Positions 42,152 through 50,775 of a stretch of DNA of 64,000 nt are shown here, piece after piece (position 1 is the first letter of the stretch; each line of letters begins with the position of its first letter). The position numbers and the translations under genes are program-made. The stretch comes from Ignavibacteria bacterium (GTDB taxonomy: Bacteria > Bacteroidota > Ignavibacteria > Ignavibacteriales > SURF-24), in NCBI GenBank assembly GCA_025612245.1, contig JAAXKQ010000016.1, positions 62,001-126,000 on the forward strand, in the 5' to 3' direction. The notes under the pieces are model-generated. The model was not told where the DNA came from and ran no database searches. It worked only from the letters and a program-made list of their open reading frames with translations.

Positions 42152-43861
42152 ATGCAGTACTATGCTTTGGCAACGGACTACGATGGCACGCTCGCCAAGG
42201 ACGGGCGCGTGGATGAATATACAATTGATGTTCTTAAGCGCTTCCAGGCCTCCGGGCGGAAACTCGTTCTTGTTACGGGACGCGAACTGGATGAACTCAT
42301 GGAAGTATTCCCGCAGCACGACATTTTCGACATTATTGTGGCTGAAAACGGGGCCCTGCTTTATAAGCCTTCCGAAAGGGAGGAAAAGGCACTCGGTGCC
42401 TCTCCTCCCGAACTCTTCGTTAGTGAACTTAAGCGCCGCGGGATTCAACGCCTCTCGGTCGGACGCGTAATTGTGGCAACTTGGAGGCCTTTTGAAACTA
42501 CGGTGCTTGAAGTAATACGCGACCTTGGTCTTGAGCTCCAGGTGATTTTCAATAAGGACGCCGTAATGGTGCTACCCACGGGAATCAATAAGGCTACGGG
42601 TCTTAAGTCCGCACTCAAGGAAATTGGCCTGTCGCCGCATAACGTGGCTGCAATAGGGGATGCCGAAAACGACCACGCATTCTTGGGACTTTGCCAGTGC
42701 TCGGCTTCCGTTGCTAATGCCCTGCCGATGGTAAAGGAAACCTCGGACATTGTCATGAAGTCCGGACACGGCAAAGGCGTCAGCGAATTTATTGAAATGA
42801 TACTGCAGGACGACCTGAAAGACTACGAGCGGGAGCTTAAGAGCAACAGGATACCTGTTGGCACAACCGAAGATGACAAAAAAGTATACGTAAGACCTTC
42901 GGAAAGCCTCCTTTTAACCGGCAGCTCCGGAGCAGGAAAAACCACATTTGCTTCGGCTTTTCTTGAAGCCCTCGAAGAGCTCGAATACCAGTACTGCATA
43001 ATTGACCCCGAAGGGGATTACCAGGATTTTGAGAATGCGGTCATTCTGGGCAGCCCTAAAAGGGAGCCTACAATTGATGAGATCATGCACGTCCTCGGTC
43101 AGCCGGGACAAAACTGCATCGTAAGTCTTGTCGGCATTAGCATGGAACACAGGCCGGAATTTTTTGAAAAGCTTCTTCCCGTCCTCCTGAAGCTAAAGGC
43201 CTCGACGGGCAGGCCGCACTGGATAGTAATTGACGAAATTCACCACCTGCTCCCTGCGGGCTGGGAGCCTTTAATGCTTAATATTCCGCGTGAGATGCCG
43301 GGACTTCTTATGATTACCATACATCCCGACCACATCGCTCCCGAAGTATTGTCAATTGCCGGTGCAATACTTGCAATCGGGAAATACCCGCAAAAGACTC
43401 TCTCAAAGTTCAGCTCTACACTGGGCGAAAACCTTCCGGCTCTGCCCGAAGCCGAGCTGCAGACCGGCGAGGCAATTGCATGGTGGCGAATGCCTGCAAT
43501 GAAACCCTTTAAGTTCAATACCATTACACCCCGGAAAGAAAGGAAACGCCACCACCTTAAATATGCCGAAGGCGAGCTGCCTCCCGAAAGGAGCTTTTAC
43601 TTCAAGGGCCGGGAGAGTAAGCTCATGCTGAGGGCGCAGAACCTAATGATATTCCTTCAGATGGCCGAAGGCGTTGACGATGATACATGGCTTTTCCACC
43701 TGAGGAAAGGGGATTATTCATTCTGGTTCAGGAACATGATCAAGGATGAGGAGCTTGCGCTGGAGACTGAAAAAATCGAGCAGGAGAAGAATATCTCTGC
43801 CCGGGAGAGCCGCATGCAGATAAGATCTAAGGTGCTAAACCGCTATACGGCTCCGGAATAG
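42152..43861 (+). CDS. Fusion of a HAD-IIB phosphatase and a HerA/FtsK-like ATPase
   Basis: A 569-residue two-domain cytosolic protein. Residues 1-215 form a type IIB HAD phosphatase like sucrose- or mannosyl-glycerate-phosphate phosphatases: ATDYDGTLA (Asp9 nucleophile, Asp11), LVTGR near 43, Lys147, and IGDAENDHAF (168-177). Residues about 225-450 form a P-loop ATPase: LLLTGSSGAGKTTFA (Walker A 257-265), IDPEGDY at 284-290 as in HerA/DUF87 proteins, and HWIVIDEIHHLL as Walker B (357-362). The last 100 residues are charged. AAGGATAT precedes the ATG. The substrate and the purpose of the ATPase are unknown; cphA upstream and a thioredoxin-like gene convergent downstream give no firm clue. Confidence 0.8.
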   Translation: MQYYALATDYDGTLAKDGRVDEYTIDVLKRFQASGRKLVLVTGRELDELMEVFPQHDIFDIIVAENGALLYKPSEREEKALGASPPELFVSELKRRGIQRLSVGRVIVATWRPFETTVLEVIRDLGLELQVIFNKDAVMVLPTGINKATGLKSALKEIGLSPHNVAAIGDAENDHAFLGLCQCSASVANALPMVKETSDIVMKSGHGKGVSEFIEMILQDDLKDYERELKSNRIPVGTTEDDKKVYVRPSESLLLTGSSGAGKTTFASAFLEALEELEYQYCIIDPEGDYQDFENAVILGSPKREPTIDEIMHVLGQPGQNCIVSLVGISMEHRPEFFEKLLPVLLKLKASTGRPHWIVIDEIHHLLPAGWEPLMLNIPREMPGLLMITIHPDHIAPEVLSIAGAILAIGKYPQKTLSKFSSTLGENLPALPEAELQTGEAIAWWRMPAMKPFKFNTITPRKERKRHHLKYAEGELPPERSFYFKGRESKLMLRAQNLMIFLQMAEGVDDDTWLFHLRKGDYSFWFRNMIKDEELALETEKIEQEKNISARESRMQIRSKVLNRYTAPE

Positions 43862-43863
43862 GC

Positions 43864-44472
43864 TTAGACCAGAAACGGACTTAGCATTTCCCTGAATTCA
43901 CGCTCAATTTCTTTACCGTGATTATTGTTATACCACATCTGAAGGTTTTCATAAAGCTTTTCTTTGGGAATGCCTTCCGACTTAAGTGTAAGGAATAGTT
44001 CCTGCAGGGCTTCCGGACGGGGCCCCCACCTGTAGAGCTCATTCCAGCTCCTGTCAAAGCCGATTAGTTTCGGAATGCTCCTGGTGCCGTTTGTAAGAAA
44101 TTGATCCATTATGTCGGGGTTTTCATCTTTTAAGAGTATCCCAAGCTCAATTTTTGTAGTGGTTGCGGCAATTTTCGCGATGCAGGGGAGTATCTGTGCC
44201 GAATCGCCGCACCAGTCCTCCGTTAGTACAACCCAGATGTGCTCTTTGGGCAGGTTTGTGGTAATGCTCGTTAATTCTGGCGAAACAGAATATAACTTTT
44301 CAATTCTCAGGCTCCTTTGAAGGTTTAGCCTCGAATATTCGAACCTCTTTAGCAGCTCCTCGTCGAACAGCGTTGCATCTGAAGTAAGTACCTTTATTTT
44401 TGTACGCTCCATGTACTGCTGGTATGAAAGCGCCTTATGAAATCTGTTGGCAAGTAATATGTTTCCATTCAT
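43864..44472 (-). CDS. Thioredoxin-family protein with a CGDS active site
   Basis: A 202-residue thioredoxin-fold protein of the group seen in Bacteroidota and Firmicutes. WVVLTEDWCGDSAQILPCIAKIA has only the first Cys of the usual CxxC, replaced by CGDS, and TRSIPKLIGFD holds the cis-proline region. A helical N-terminal extension (about 75 residues) precedes the fold. With one active-site Cys it is more likely a mono-thiol redox or chaperone-like protein than a disulfide reductase. No signal peptide. It converges with the HAD-ATPase gene with a 2-base gap. Confidence 0.8.
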   Translation of the reverse strand: MNGNILLANRFHKALSYQQYMERTKIKVLTSDATLFDEELLKRFEYSRLNLQRSLRIEKLYSVSPELTSITTNLPKEHIWVVLTEDWCGDSAQILPCIAKIAATTTKIELGILLKDENPDIMDQFLTNGTRSIPKLIGFDRSWNELYRWGPRPEALQELFLTLKSEGIPKEKLYENLQMWYNNNHGKEIEREFREMLSPFLV

Positions 44473-44585
44473 TATGGGAATCCTGTATTTTGTTTAATTT
44501 ACAATATAACCATAATTTTAAGTAAATTATAAAGCAAAAAAAGTTTCTTACAAATTGCACGTTAAAAGAAAATAAAGGGATATGT

Positions 44586-44945
44586 ATGAACATTGAGTCT
44601 TTCAGGGAGTATTGCCTTAAGAAGAAAGGGGCAAGCGAAAGTTATCCCTTTGATAAAGATACACTGGTCCTCAAGGTAATGAATAAAATGTTTGCCCTTT
44701 GTCCGCTGGAAAAGCTGCCCTTAAGCGTTAACCTGAAGTGCGATCCGGAAAGGGCGGTGGAACTAAGAGAAAAGTATGAGGCCGTAAGTCCCGGCTACCA
44801 CATGAATAAGAAATACTGGATTACGGTAATCCTGGATAATTCAGTCCCCGACAGGGAGCTCAGGCAATGGATTGACTTCTCTTATGATCTTGTAGTCCGT
44901 GGCTTAAAAAAGGAAGACAGGCTAAAGCTTGATGCCATGAAATAG
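44586..44945 (+). CDS. MmcQ/YjbR family protein
   Basis: A 119-residue protein. The start (MNIESFREYCL), ESYPFDKDTLVLKVMNKMFAL, the NLKCDPERAVELREKYEAV segment and the GYHMNKKYWITV motif are the full signature of the MmcQ/YjbR fold (CyaY-like). Function is undefined; a DNA-binding role is suggested in annotations. AAGGGA precedes the ATG. It is divergent from the thioredoxin-like gene and appears monocistronic. Confidence 0.93.
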   Translation: MNIESFREYCLKKKGASESYPFDKDTLVLKVMNKMFALCPLEKLPLSVNLKCDPERAVELREKYEAVSPGYHMNKKYWITVILDNSVPDRELRQWIDFSYDLVVRGLKKEDRLKLDAMK

Positions 44946-45108
44946 AAATCTGATTGCCTCCCGGAAGGAAAGAGTAGCACAATATGGCTCCAGTGCCCTG
45001 CTCCCTGGCGCATATCGGGGGCAGCATTAAGGGGAAAAGCGGAAATTTTGGTATTAAGTCTTTATATTACTGACCTATAAATTATTTCTAATAATCCAGT
45101 AAAAAGCA

Positions 45109-46284
45109 ATGAAAAGGCATCTTTGTTATTTTGCAGCATTTATTTCACTTTTATTATTCAACAGCATTATGGCACAGAACGAAAAAGTTATTACTATAAA
45201 CGTTAAAGCGGGAAATCTGCCTGAAGCTTCAAAGGTCTACATTGTAGGAAGCCATGCCCTGCTTGGAGAGTGGAACCCGGGCAGGGTGCCGCTTGAGAAA
45301 AACCGGGACGGGATCTGGACTAAGAGGCTGAGCTTCAAAAAAGGGGAGACGCTTGAGTTCAAGTTTACCCTTGGAAGCTGGGATAATGAAGCACTTAATG
45401 AGGATGGCTCTGTTCCCGGAAATTATAACCTTACTGTCACCTCCGACACCACGCTTAGCTTCGGGATCCGGAACTGGAAAAAGGGTCCGACCGGCCGCAT
45501 CGTGCACGGACAAATTACGGGAAGCGTAAAATACCACACGGGCATGACCTGGCAGTCACTGGATCCAAGGGACGTAATCGTGTGGCTCCCGCCAAGCTAC
45601 GCTAAAGACAATAACAGGCGATATCCCGTCCTTTATATGCACGACGGACAGAACATTATTGACCCTAATACTTCCAGCTTCGGCTACGACTGGCAGGTTG
45701 ATGAGACCTCGGACAGCCTGATAAAGGCAGGCAGGATGCAGGAAGTGATTATCGTTGGCATTAACAACACAAAGGACAGGACGGCTGAATATTCCTACAC
45801 AGAGCTCGGGCGTTCATATATGCGCTTTATTGTTGAAAAGCTGAAGCCAATGATTGACAGTACATATCGCACGCTTCCCGACAGGGAGAATACTGCAACC
45901 ATGGGCTCTTCCATGGGAGGGCTGATTTCTTTTATGCTCATCTGGGAGCACCCCGAAGTATTCTCAAAGGCTGCCTGCCTCTCGCCGGCATTTAAGATCC
46001 AGGAACTCGATTACCTGCCCTTTATTGAAGCTTATACCGGTCCCAGGAAACCTCTTAAGATTTATATTGATAACGGCGGCATCGGGCTCGAAAAAAGACT
46101 TTTGCCGGGCGTTGAAGAAACGGTCAGCCTTCTTAAAAAGAAAGGCTATTCCGAAGGCCGGGACCTCATGTTTTATTACGACAAAAATGCCGAACACAAT
46201 GAACCCGCATGGGCAAAAAGGCTCTACATTCCGCTTGAGTTTCTCTTTGGCACGGATCAGGGTAAATTGTCTGACCGTCAATAA
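45109..46284 (+). CDS. Secreted esterase with N-terminal CBM20-like starch-binding domain
   Basis: A 391-residue exported protein with a signal peptide ending NSIMAQ near residue 23. Residues about 25-125 form a CBM20-like beta sandwich (VYIVGSHALLGEWNP, then FKFTLGSWDNE). Residues 150-385 are an esterase D/Fes-like alpha/beta hydrolase: YPVLYMHDGQN, the nucleophile elbow MGSSMGGL near residue 267, and AEHNEPAWAKR with the catalytic His. Such proteins deacylate polysaccharides or hydrolyse siderophore-like esters. The CBM suggests an alpha-glucan-associated substrate; this is inference. Confidence 0.88.
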   Translation: MKRHLCYFAAFISLLLFNSIMAQNEKVITINVKAGNLPEASKVYIVGSHALLGEWNPGRVPLEKNRDGIWTKRLSFKKGETLEFKFTLGSWDNEALNEDGSVPGNYNLTVTSDTTLSFGIRNWKKGPTGRIVHGQITGSVKYHTGMTWQSLDPRDVIVWLPPSYAKDNNRRYPVLYMHDGQNIIDPNTSSFGYDWQVDETSDSLIKAGRMQEVIIVGINNTKDRTAEYSYTELGRSYMRFIVEKLKPMIDSTYRTLPDRENTATMGSSMGGLISFMLIWEHPEVFSKAACLSPAFKIQELDYLPFIEAYTGPRKPLKIYIDNGGIGLEKRLLPGVEETVSLLKKKGYSEGRDLMFYYDKNAEHNEPAWAKRLYIPLEFLFGTDQGKLSDRQ

Positions 46285-46412
46285 TTTATCCGGGTACACT
46301 TACATAACGCAATTACCAAGCCCCTTTTGAGGGGCTCTCAGTCAATCCCACAACCATCTCTACGATACCTGAACCAATATAATCACGCCTCCCCCAAGCT
46401 CCGAAGGAGCGC

Positions 46413-46472
46413 TTTGTTTGTAGAAAAAACGAATAAAAAAAATATTCAGAGCTCCGGAAGGAGCGACTTGTA
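46413..46472 (+). repeat. 60-bp direct repeat, copy 1
   Basis: Starts TTTGTTTGTAGAAAAAACGA and ends GGAAGGAGCGACTTGTA. It is identical to 47013-47072 except for one base (46445 T versus 47045 A); the copies are exactly 600 bases apart. Each copy joins the tail of one hairpin unit to the whole of the next. Confidence 0.95.
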
Positions 46473-47012
46473 TCTTACTTCCCATTGGATAAACATATCA
46501 TTAAACCACGACCCCACACACATAAAAACCATCCCATCAAAACAACCGAGAATTATCTTAAATATTCATTACACAAAACACACAATCAGGGAAATACAAA
46601 GAACATGCAACCCTACAAATATGCTACCGCTAAAGCGGTAGAAATCCCAACACATTTACACCCGCTCACATTGCTTCCATTCATCATTCTTCTGTGCCGC
46701 TCCTGACCGGAGCTTTGTATATTGGGGCAAAATCCATTTCCCAGGGGTTCAGTCGCCCCCATCCGGGGGCTTCCTCACCCCGGGCTACAAATATCTCGCC
46801 CGCGCTGCGGGCTTAGTCATCGCACAATTCCAAACTCCCAGCCTTCATGGTTGTTTCCTTTCCCCCTCCACCTTATCCTTGTTCTCATTAAACTTCGAAC
46901 CTTGAACCTTGAACCCTTTTCCCTCGAACCTTGAACCTTTTCCCCATTCAAAACTGAAAACTTAAACCTTAACATCCTTCCGCTATATATTCATAGAGTC
47001 CCGGAGGGACGA

Positions 47013-47072
47013 TTTGTTTGTAGAAAAAACGAATAAAAAAAATAATCAGAGCTCCGGAAGGAGCGACTTGTA
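47013..47072 (+). repeat. 60-bp direct repeat, copy 2
   Basis: Second copy of the unit at 46413-46472, with one mismatch. The sequence diverges sharply after the terminal GACTTGTA, which marks the unit boundary. Confidence 0.95.
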
Positions 47073-47461
47073 AGGAAGGTCTTAATAATCTCTATCCATA
47101 TCAAACAAGTCGCCCTTCCAGGGCTCTATTGATGGGGGGAGGGGGAGTTCTCCTTCTCTGCTACAAACAAGTCGCCCTTCCAGGGCTCTCAAAAGAGAGG
47201 GAAGGAAGCATTCTTTTCTACAAACAAAACGCTCCTCTGGGGCTAAACCCATACCCAATTCCAATCCCACGCCCTTCATATTCCTTTCCTTCCTAAAACC
47301 TCGAACCTCGAACCTTGAACTCTTTCCCAACTTAAAACTTAAAACTCAAAACTCAAACCTTAAAATCCCTCCGGGGCTCTCAAAAGAGATGGGGGAAAGC
47401 ATTCTTTGCTACAGACAAATGAGTATAAGCCCGAACCCGGGCTTTAAGGAGAGGGGGGGAA

Positions 47462-47554
47462 AGTCCCGAAAGTGAAGTGGAAAGCCTGAAGGCTGAAATT
47501 GAAGAATTAAGATCCATGCTTTATTTCATTCAAAAAGCAGTTTTAGTAAGATGA
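47462..47554 (+). pseudogene. Possible 3' remnant of a coiled-coil protein gene
   Basis: This in-frame stretch reads SPESEVESLKAEIEELRS, then MLYFIQKAVLVR and a stop. The heptad pattern (LKAEIEELRSML) resembles the C-terminal coiled coil of surface or tail-type proteins. It has no start codon context and is preceded directly by the repeat island, so it may be the stub of a gene replaced or disrupted by the repeats. A near-perfect 13-14 base tandem duplication (AGTAAGATGACTT) spans its stop at 47545-47572. Confidence 0.35.
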
Positions 47555-47570
47555 CTTTGAGTAAGATGAC

Positions 47571-47798
47571 TTAACTTTCCACTTCCTTTTCTTCTTCTTT
47601 TCTTTTTCTGTACTGCCTTACGGCTCTTATAATGCCAACGACGTTCATTGCAAGTACAACAATGAGCAAAATCCAGTTCATTTTCCCGGTGTCGTAATAG
47701 GTCTTAATAACGCTTATTATTATCAGAGCCGTTGAGAGAATAAACAGACCCGTTGCCATTAAGGGATTAGGTCTTGATTTCCTTGGAATGTTATTCAT
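47571..47798 (-). CDS. Small two-span membrane protein
   Basis: A 75-residue protein with two hydrophobic helices (about residues 14-33 and 42-60) and a highly charged Lys/Arg/Glu C-terminal tail. Its start overlaps the rsmI stop by 4 bases (ATGA), so it is probably co-translated with rsmI. I do not recognise a family. Confidence 0.7.
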   Translation of the reverse strand: MNNIPRKSRPNPLMATGLFILSTALIIISVIKTYYDTGKMNWILLIVVLAMNVVGIIRAVRQYRKRKEEEKEVES

Positions 47799-48511
47799 TG
47801 AATTCCTTTCCCAGATTTATCTTCCTGCAGTTCCACCTTCCAGTCCAGCGGGGCAATGACTATTACAAATTCCCCCTTGATTACCCGGGTCTTCAGTTCA
47901 TCAAGCAGCTCAACTGGCCTTCCGCGCCAGGTTTCCTCGAACTTTTTCGTCAGTTCGCGCGAAACCGTTACGTACCTTTGGGGCATGTATTCATTTAATT
48001 CCTGCAGGAGCTTTTCAATCCTGTAGGTGGATTCATAAAGTATGATTGTCCTTTCTTCCCCGGAGAGCTGTTTTAGCTTTTTCTGCCGTCCCTTTTTCTG
48101 CGGCAGGAATCCCTCAAATACAAAGGCATCCGTTGGCAGTCCGCTCAGGCTTAGGGCCGTAATAAGCGCCGTAACGCCGGGCACGGCTTCAACCTTAATC
48201 CCTCTTTTAATTGCCGCTGAAATGAGCCTTACACCGGGATCCGAAATGGCAGGCGTCCCGGCATCGGAGACCAGCGCGCAGGATTCCCCTCGCTCTATCC
48301 TTTCTAAAGCGTAGTTAAGCTTGCCCGATTCAGACTGCGCATTAAATGAAACGAGTTCCTTGCTTATTTCAAAATGATTTAGAAGTATGGAAGTTACCCT
48401 TGTGTCCTCACAAAGGATAAAATCCACTTCCTTTAGTGTCTCAATTGCTCGTAGCGTAATGTCCTTGAGGTTGCCGATAGGGGTACTTACAATATAAACT
48501 GCTGGATTCAT
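47795..48511 (-). CDS. rsmI: 16S rRNA 2'-O-ribose C1402 methyltransferase RsmI
   Basis: A 238-residue SAM-dependent tetrapyrrole-methylase-fold enzyme that methylates C1402 in the ribosomal decoding centre. YIVSTPIGNLKDITLRAIE, FILCEDTRVT, ALVSDAGTPAISDPG and FEGFLPQKKGR are the RsmI landmarks. It is shorter than E. coli RsmI (286 residues) because the C-terminal extension is missing, as in other Bacteroidota. The downstream small membrane protein gene overlaps its stop. Confidence 0.95.
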   Translation of the reverse strand: MNPAVYIVSTPIGNLKDITLRAIETLKEVDFILCEDTRVTSILLNHFEISKELVSFNAQSESGKLNYALERIERGESCALVSDAGTPAISDPGVRLISAAIKRGIKVEAVPGVTALITALSLSGLPTDAFVFEGFLPQKKGRQKKLKQLSGEERTIILYESTYRIEKLLQELNEYMPQRYVTVSRELTKKFEETWRGRPVELLDELKTRVIKGEFVIVIAPLDWKVELQEDKSGKGIQ

Positions 48512-48600
48512 AGAATTTGTGTTTTTGCCTGAAATTAAGTTGTCTTTCCGGTTATTTTAAGCTCATCTGCTGGCCCGGCTTAGCGCATTTAAAATGATAA

Positions 48601-48619
48601 CGGCTCCGGAATGGAGCCG
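48601..48619 (-). terminator. Probable terminator after the lysine 6-aminotransferase gene
   Basis: CGGCTCC and GGAGCCG form a 7-bp stem with loop GGAAT. On the minus strand the stem is followed by TTATCATTTTAAA. It sits 26 bases beyond the stop codon. Confidence 0.55.
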
Positions 48620-48645
48620 CATCATGCAAGTAGTTTACTTATTGA

Positions 48646-50007
48646 TTATAAATTCGCTTTCATTAAATATAATACTTTTTCAATTATTTTCAAACCCTCA
48701 ATTAATTCCTCTCCCGTAATGGTAAGTGAGGGCCGGAATCTTATGGAATGCGTTCCGCAGGGGAGAATTAGCAGTTTGTGCGCGTAGCACAGGTTCAGAA
48801 ACTCCTTCCTCAACTCTACGCCTGGCATGTCAAATGAGCACATGAGCCCAAGCCCCCTGACGTTTGAGATGAGTTCAGGATAATCTTCCTGAAGGTCAAA
48901 AAGTTTCTCCAGCAGGAGCTTGCCCTGCAGCTCTGCATTTTCCACCAGGTTATCCTCTTCAATTATCTCAAGATTCCTCTTCGACCGCACCATGTCAACC
49001 AGGTTGCCGCCCCAGGTTGAGTTAATGCGGCTGGACTTGCGGAAGCAGTGGTCCTCAACGTCATCAATCCTGTTACTGACCATGATGCCGCAGATCTGCA
49101 TTTTTTTGCCGAAGGATACTATGTCGGGATCTATGTAGTGCTGGTGCGCCCACATCTTGCCCGTAAGGCCGATGCCCGTTTGAACCTCGTCGTACATGAG
49201 TAATATTTCGTTTTCGTCGGCAATTTCCCTGAGTTTACGGTGAAATTCCTTGCGGAAGAAGTTATCGCCGCCCTCGGCCTGAATGGGTTCGATTATAATG
49301 AGTGCTATGTCGTCAGGGTTATTTTTAATTGCCGCATAGATCTCGTCAATTGCACGGTTTTCCAGTTTTACCACCTCGTCCAGGTTCTCCTCCAGGGGAA
49401 ATTTGATCTTGGGGTTTGTAATTCTGGGCCAGTTAAATTTCGGGAAATACATGATCTTATTGGGGTCTGTATTTGTAAGAGACAGCGTATAGCCGCTCCT
49501 GCCGTGGAAGGCCTCCTTGAAGTGGATTACCTGCTGTCCTTTTTCCTCTTTAATTCCTTTCTGGAGGTTCTTTCTTACCTTCCAGTCAAATGCTACTTTT
49601 AGGCCGTTTTCAACTGCCAGCGACCCGCCGTCGATAAAGAAAAGGTACTTGAAATGTTCAGGAACTCCAATGCGGCTGAAGGCGTCTACAAATTCGGCCA
49701 TTTCAACGGTGTAAAGGTCGGAATTTGAAGGCTTGTTTAAGGAGGCAATGTAGCCGATTTTTTCCCTGAATTCAGGACTGCTTAGCTTTGGGTGGTTAAG
49801 ACCGACGGGGGAGGAGGCGAAGAAAGAAAAGAAATCCAGATATGCCTCTCCGGTTCTGGCATCAACAAGGTGACATCCATAACTGCGGTTATGATCAAAG
49901 ACCAGATCAAAACCATCTACGAGCATTTTCTTTCTGAGGACTTCGTGAACTGTTTCAGCGCTGATACTCTCAAAAGACAGATTCGTATTTAAGATAGCTG
50001 TAGCCAT
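48646..50007 (-). CDS. lat: L-lysine 6-transaminase
   Basis: A 453-residue class III PLP aminotransferase that transfers the epsilon-amino group of lysine to 2-oxoglutarate, giving 2-aminoadipate semialdehyde. FDHNRSYGCHLVDARTGEAYLDFFSFFASSPVGLNHP at the N-terminus is specific to LAT rather than ornithine or GABA transaminases. AFHGRSGYTLSLTNTDP, EPIQAEGGDNFF, LMYDEVQTGIGLTG and the PLP lysine in SFGKKMQICG (near residue 300) are present. GGAGAG precedes the ATG. No other lysine-degradation gene is in the window. It is separated from the TonB operon by a 768-base divergent spacer. Confidence 0.94.
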   Translation of the reverse strand: MATAILNTNLSFESISAETVHEVLRKKMLVDGFDLVFDHNRSYGCHLVDARTGEAYLDFFSFFASSPVGLNHPKLSSPEFREKIGYIASLNKPSNSDLYTVEMAEFVDAFSRIGVPEHFKYLFFIDGGSLAVENGLKVAFDWKVRKNLQKGIKEEKGQQVIHFKEAFHGRSGYTLSLTNTDPNKIMYFPKFNWPRITNPKIKFPLEENLDEVVKLENRAIDEIYAAIKNNPDDIALIIIEPIQAEGGDNFFRKEFHRKLREIADENEILLMYDEVQTGIGLTGKMWAHQHYIDPDIVSFGKKMQICGIMVSNRIDDVEDHCFRKSSRINSTWGGNLVDMVRSKRNLEIIEEDNLVENAELQGKLLLEKLFDLQEDYPELISNVRGLGLMCSFDMPGVELRKEFLNLCYAHKLLILPCGTHSIRFRPSLTITGEELIEGLKIIEKVLYLMKANL

Positions 50008-50775
50008 TTTTCTCTCCGCAAATTAGTGACCAAAGGAATTGTTATTTAAGAATAAATAAGTACCCGGACCAGGAAATTGGAGAGAATTGTCTTAGAATAC
50101 GTTCTCAAAGCGGGAAACAAAATAGCTGCGAAGCTGCTTGAAGCCGGTGTGCTCAAAAAAATCTTTGCATTTTGTTTTCATGGGCTTTAGGGTTAATTGG
50201 GAAAATATTTGAAAAGTAAGTTATAAATTAAATTTCCAATTAGCAATCACATTCGGCGTATCAGAAAGCAGGAACAGGACGGTCATTCAGGGCGGGCTGA
50301 AAAAGGACAAAAATACCCGAAAACCGCCTGTTTTGAAATTTTATGCGGAAAAATGAAACTCCTGGTGCCATAGAGTTGTTGAATAGTTATGGAAAATGTG
50401 TTACATTTTATTATCCTATGGTGTATCTTAAGATAGTACTAATTATATTAAGATAGGGAAGTGCTTAGCGCAGGGATGTTCACTTATATCAACTTTTCAG
50501 GTATCTGCGTTCGTAAAAATTATTATTTTATCTATTGCTAATTCGAAAAACCTTAACTAATTTTACACCATAAAATTCCGATGAAACAGATGCAGGCATA
50601 ACTGTGTCTATTGTTGTTTTATAAAAATAATGGGATTGCTTGTCCAGTGATATACGGCCAAAAAGTTAGCACTAAAATATGTTAGCATGAAAACAGTCGC
50701 TTCCGGATAAAGAAATTCAATAAATCAAGAACAATTAATCAATAAACAACTAATTCTTTAAATTAGGAGAAAGAC
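50008..50775. other. Long divergent intergenic region upstream of the TonB operon
   Basis: A 768-base AT-rich spacer between lat (minus) and exbB (plus). A palindrome TATCTTAAGATA lies at 50424-50435, with a second TTAAGATAG copy 19 bases on, possibly a regulator-binding site. A 37-codon TTG-started frame at 50077-50190 encodes an amphipathic peptide (ERIVLEYVLKAGNKIAAKLL) but has poor ribosome-binding spacing. Promoters for both genes should lie here; no box is clear. Confidence 0.4.

Larger units (their letters stand above)
46290..47460. repeat. Gene-free island of REP-like hairpin repeats
   Basis: This 1.2 kb stretch has no credible gene and many short hairpins of the type GC-C/T-CC, loop, GG-A/G-GC followed by GACTTGTTTGTAG: 46399-46422, 46451-46472, 46995-47025 and 47051-47072 on the plus strand, and inverted copies at 47103-47127, 47161-47189 and 47219-47245. 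Stem bases change in pairs (GCTCC/GGAGC, GCCCT/AGGGC, GTCCC/GGGAC). Other hairpins are AGCCCC/GGGGCT near 46320, CTACCGC/GCGGTAG near 46623, GCCCCC/GGGGGC near 46754, GCCCGC/GCGGGC near 46799 and AAGCCCG/CGGGCTT near 47430. Two tracts of degenerate CGAACCTTGAAC repeats lie at 46890-46975 and 47297-47373. Confidence 0.8.
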
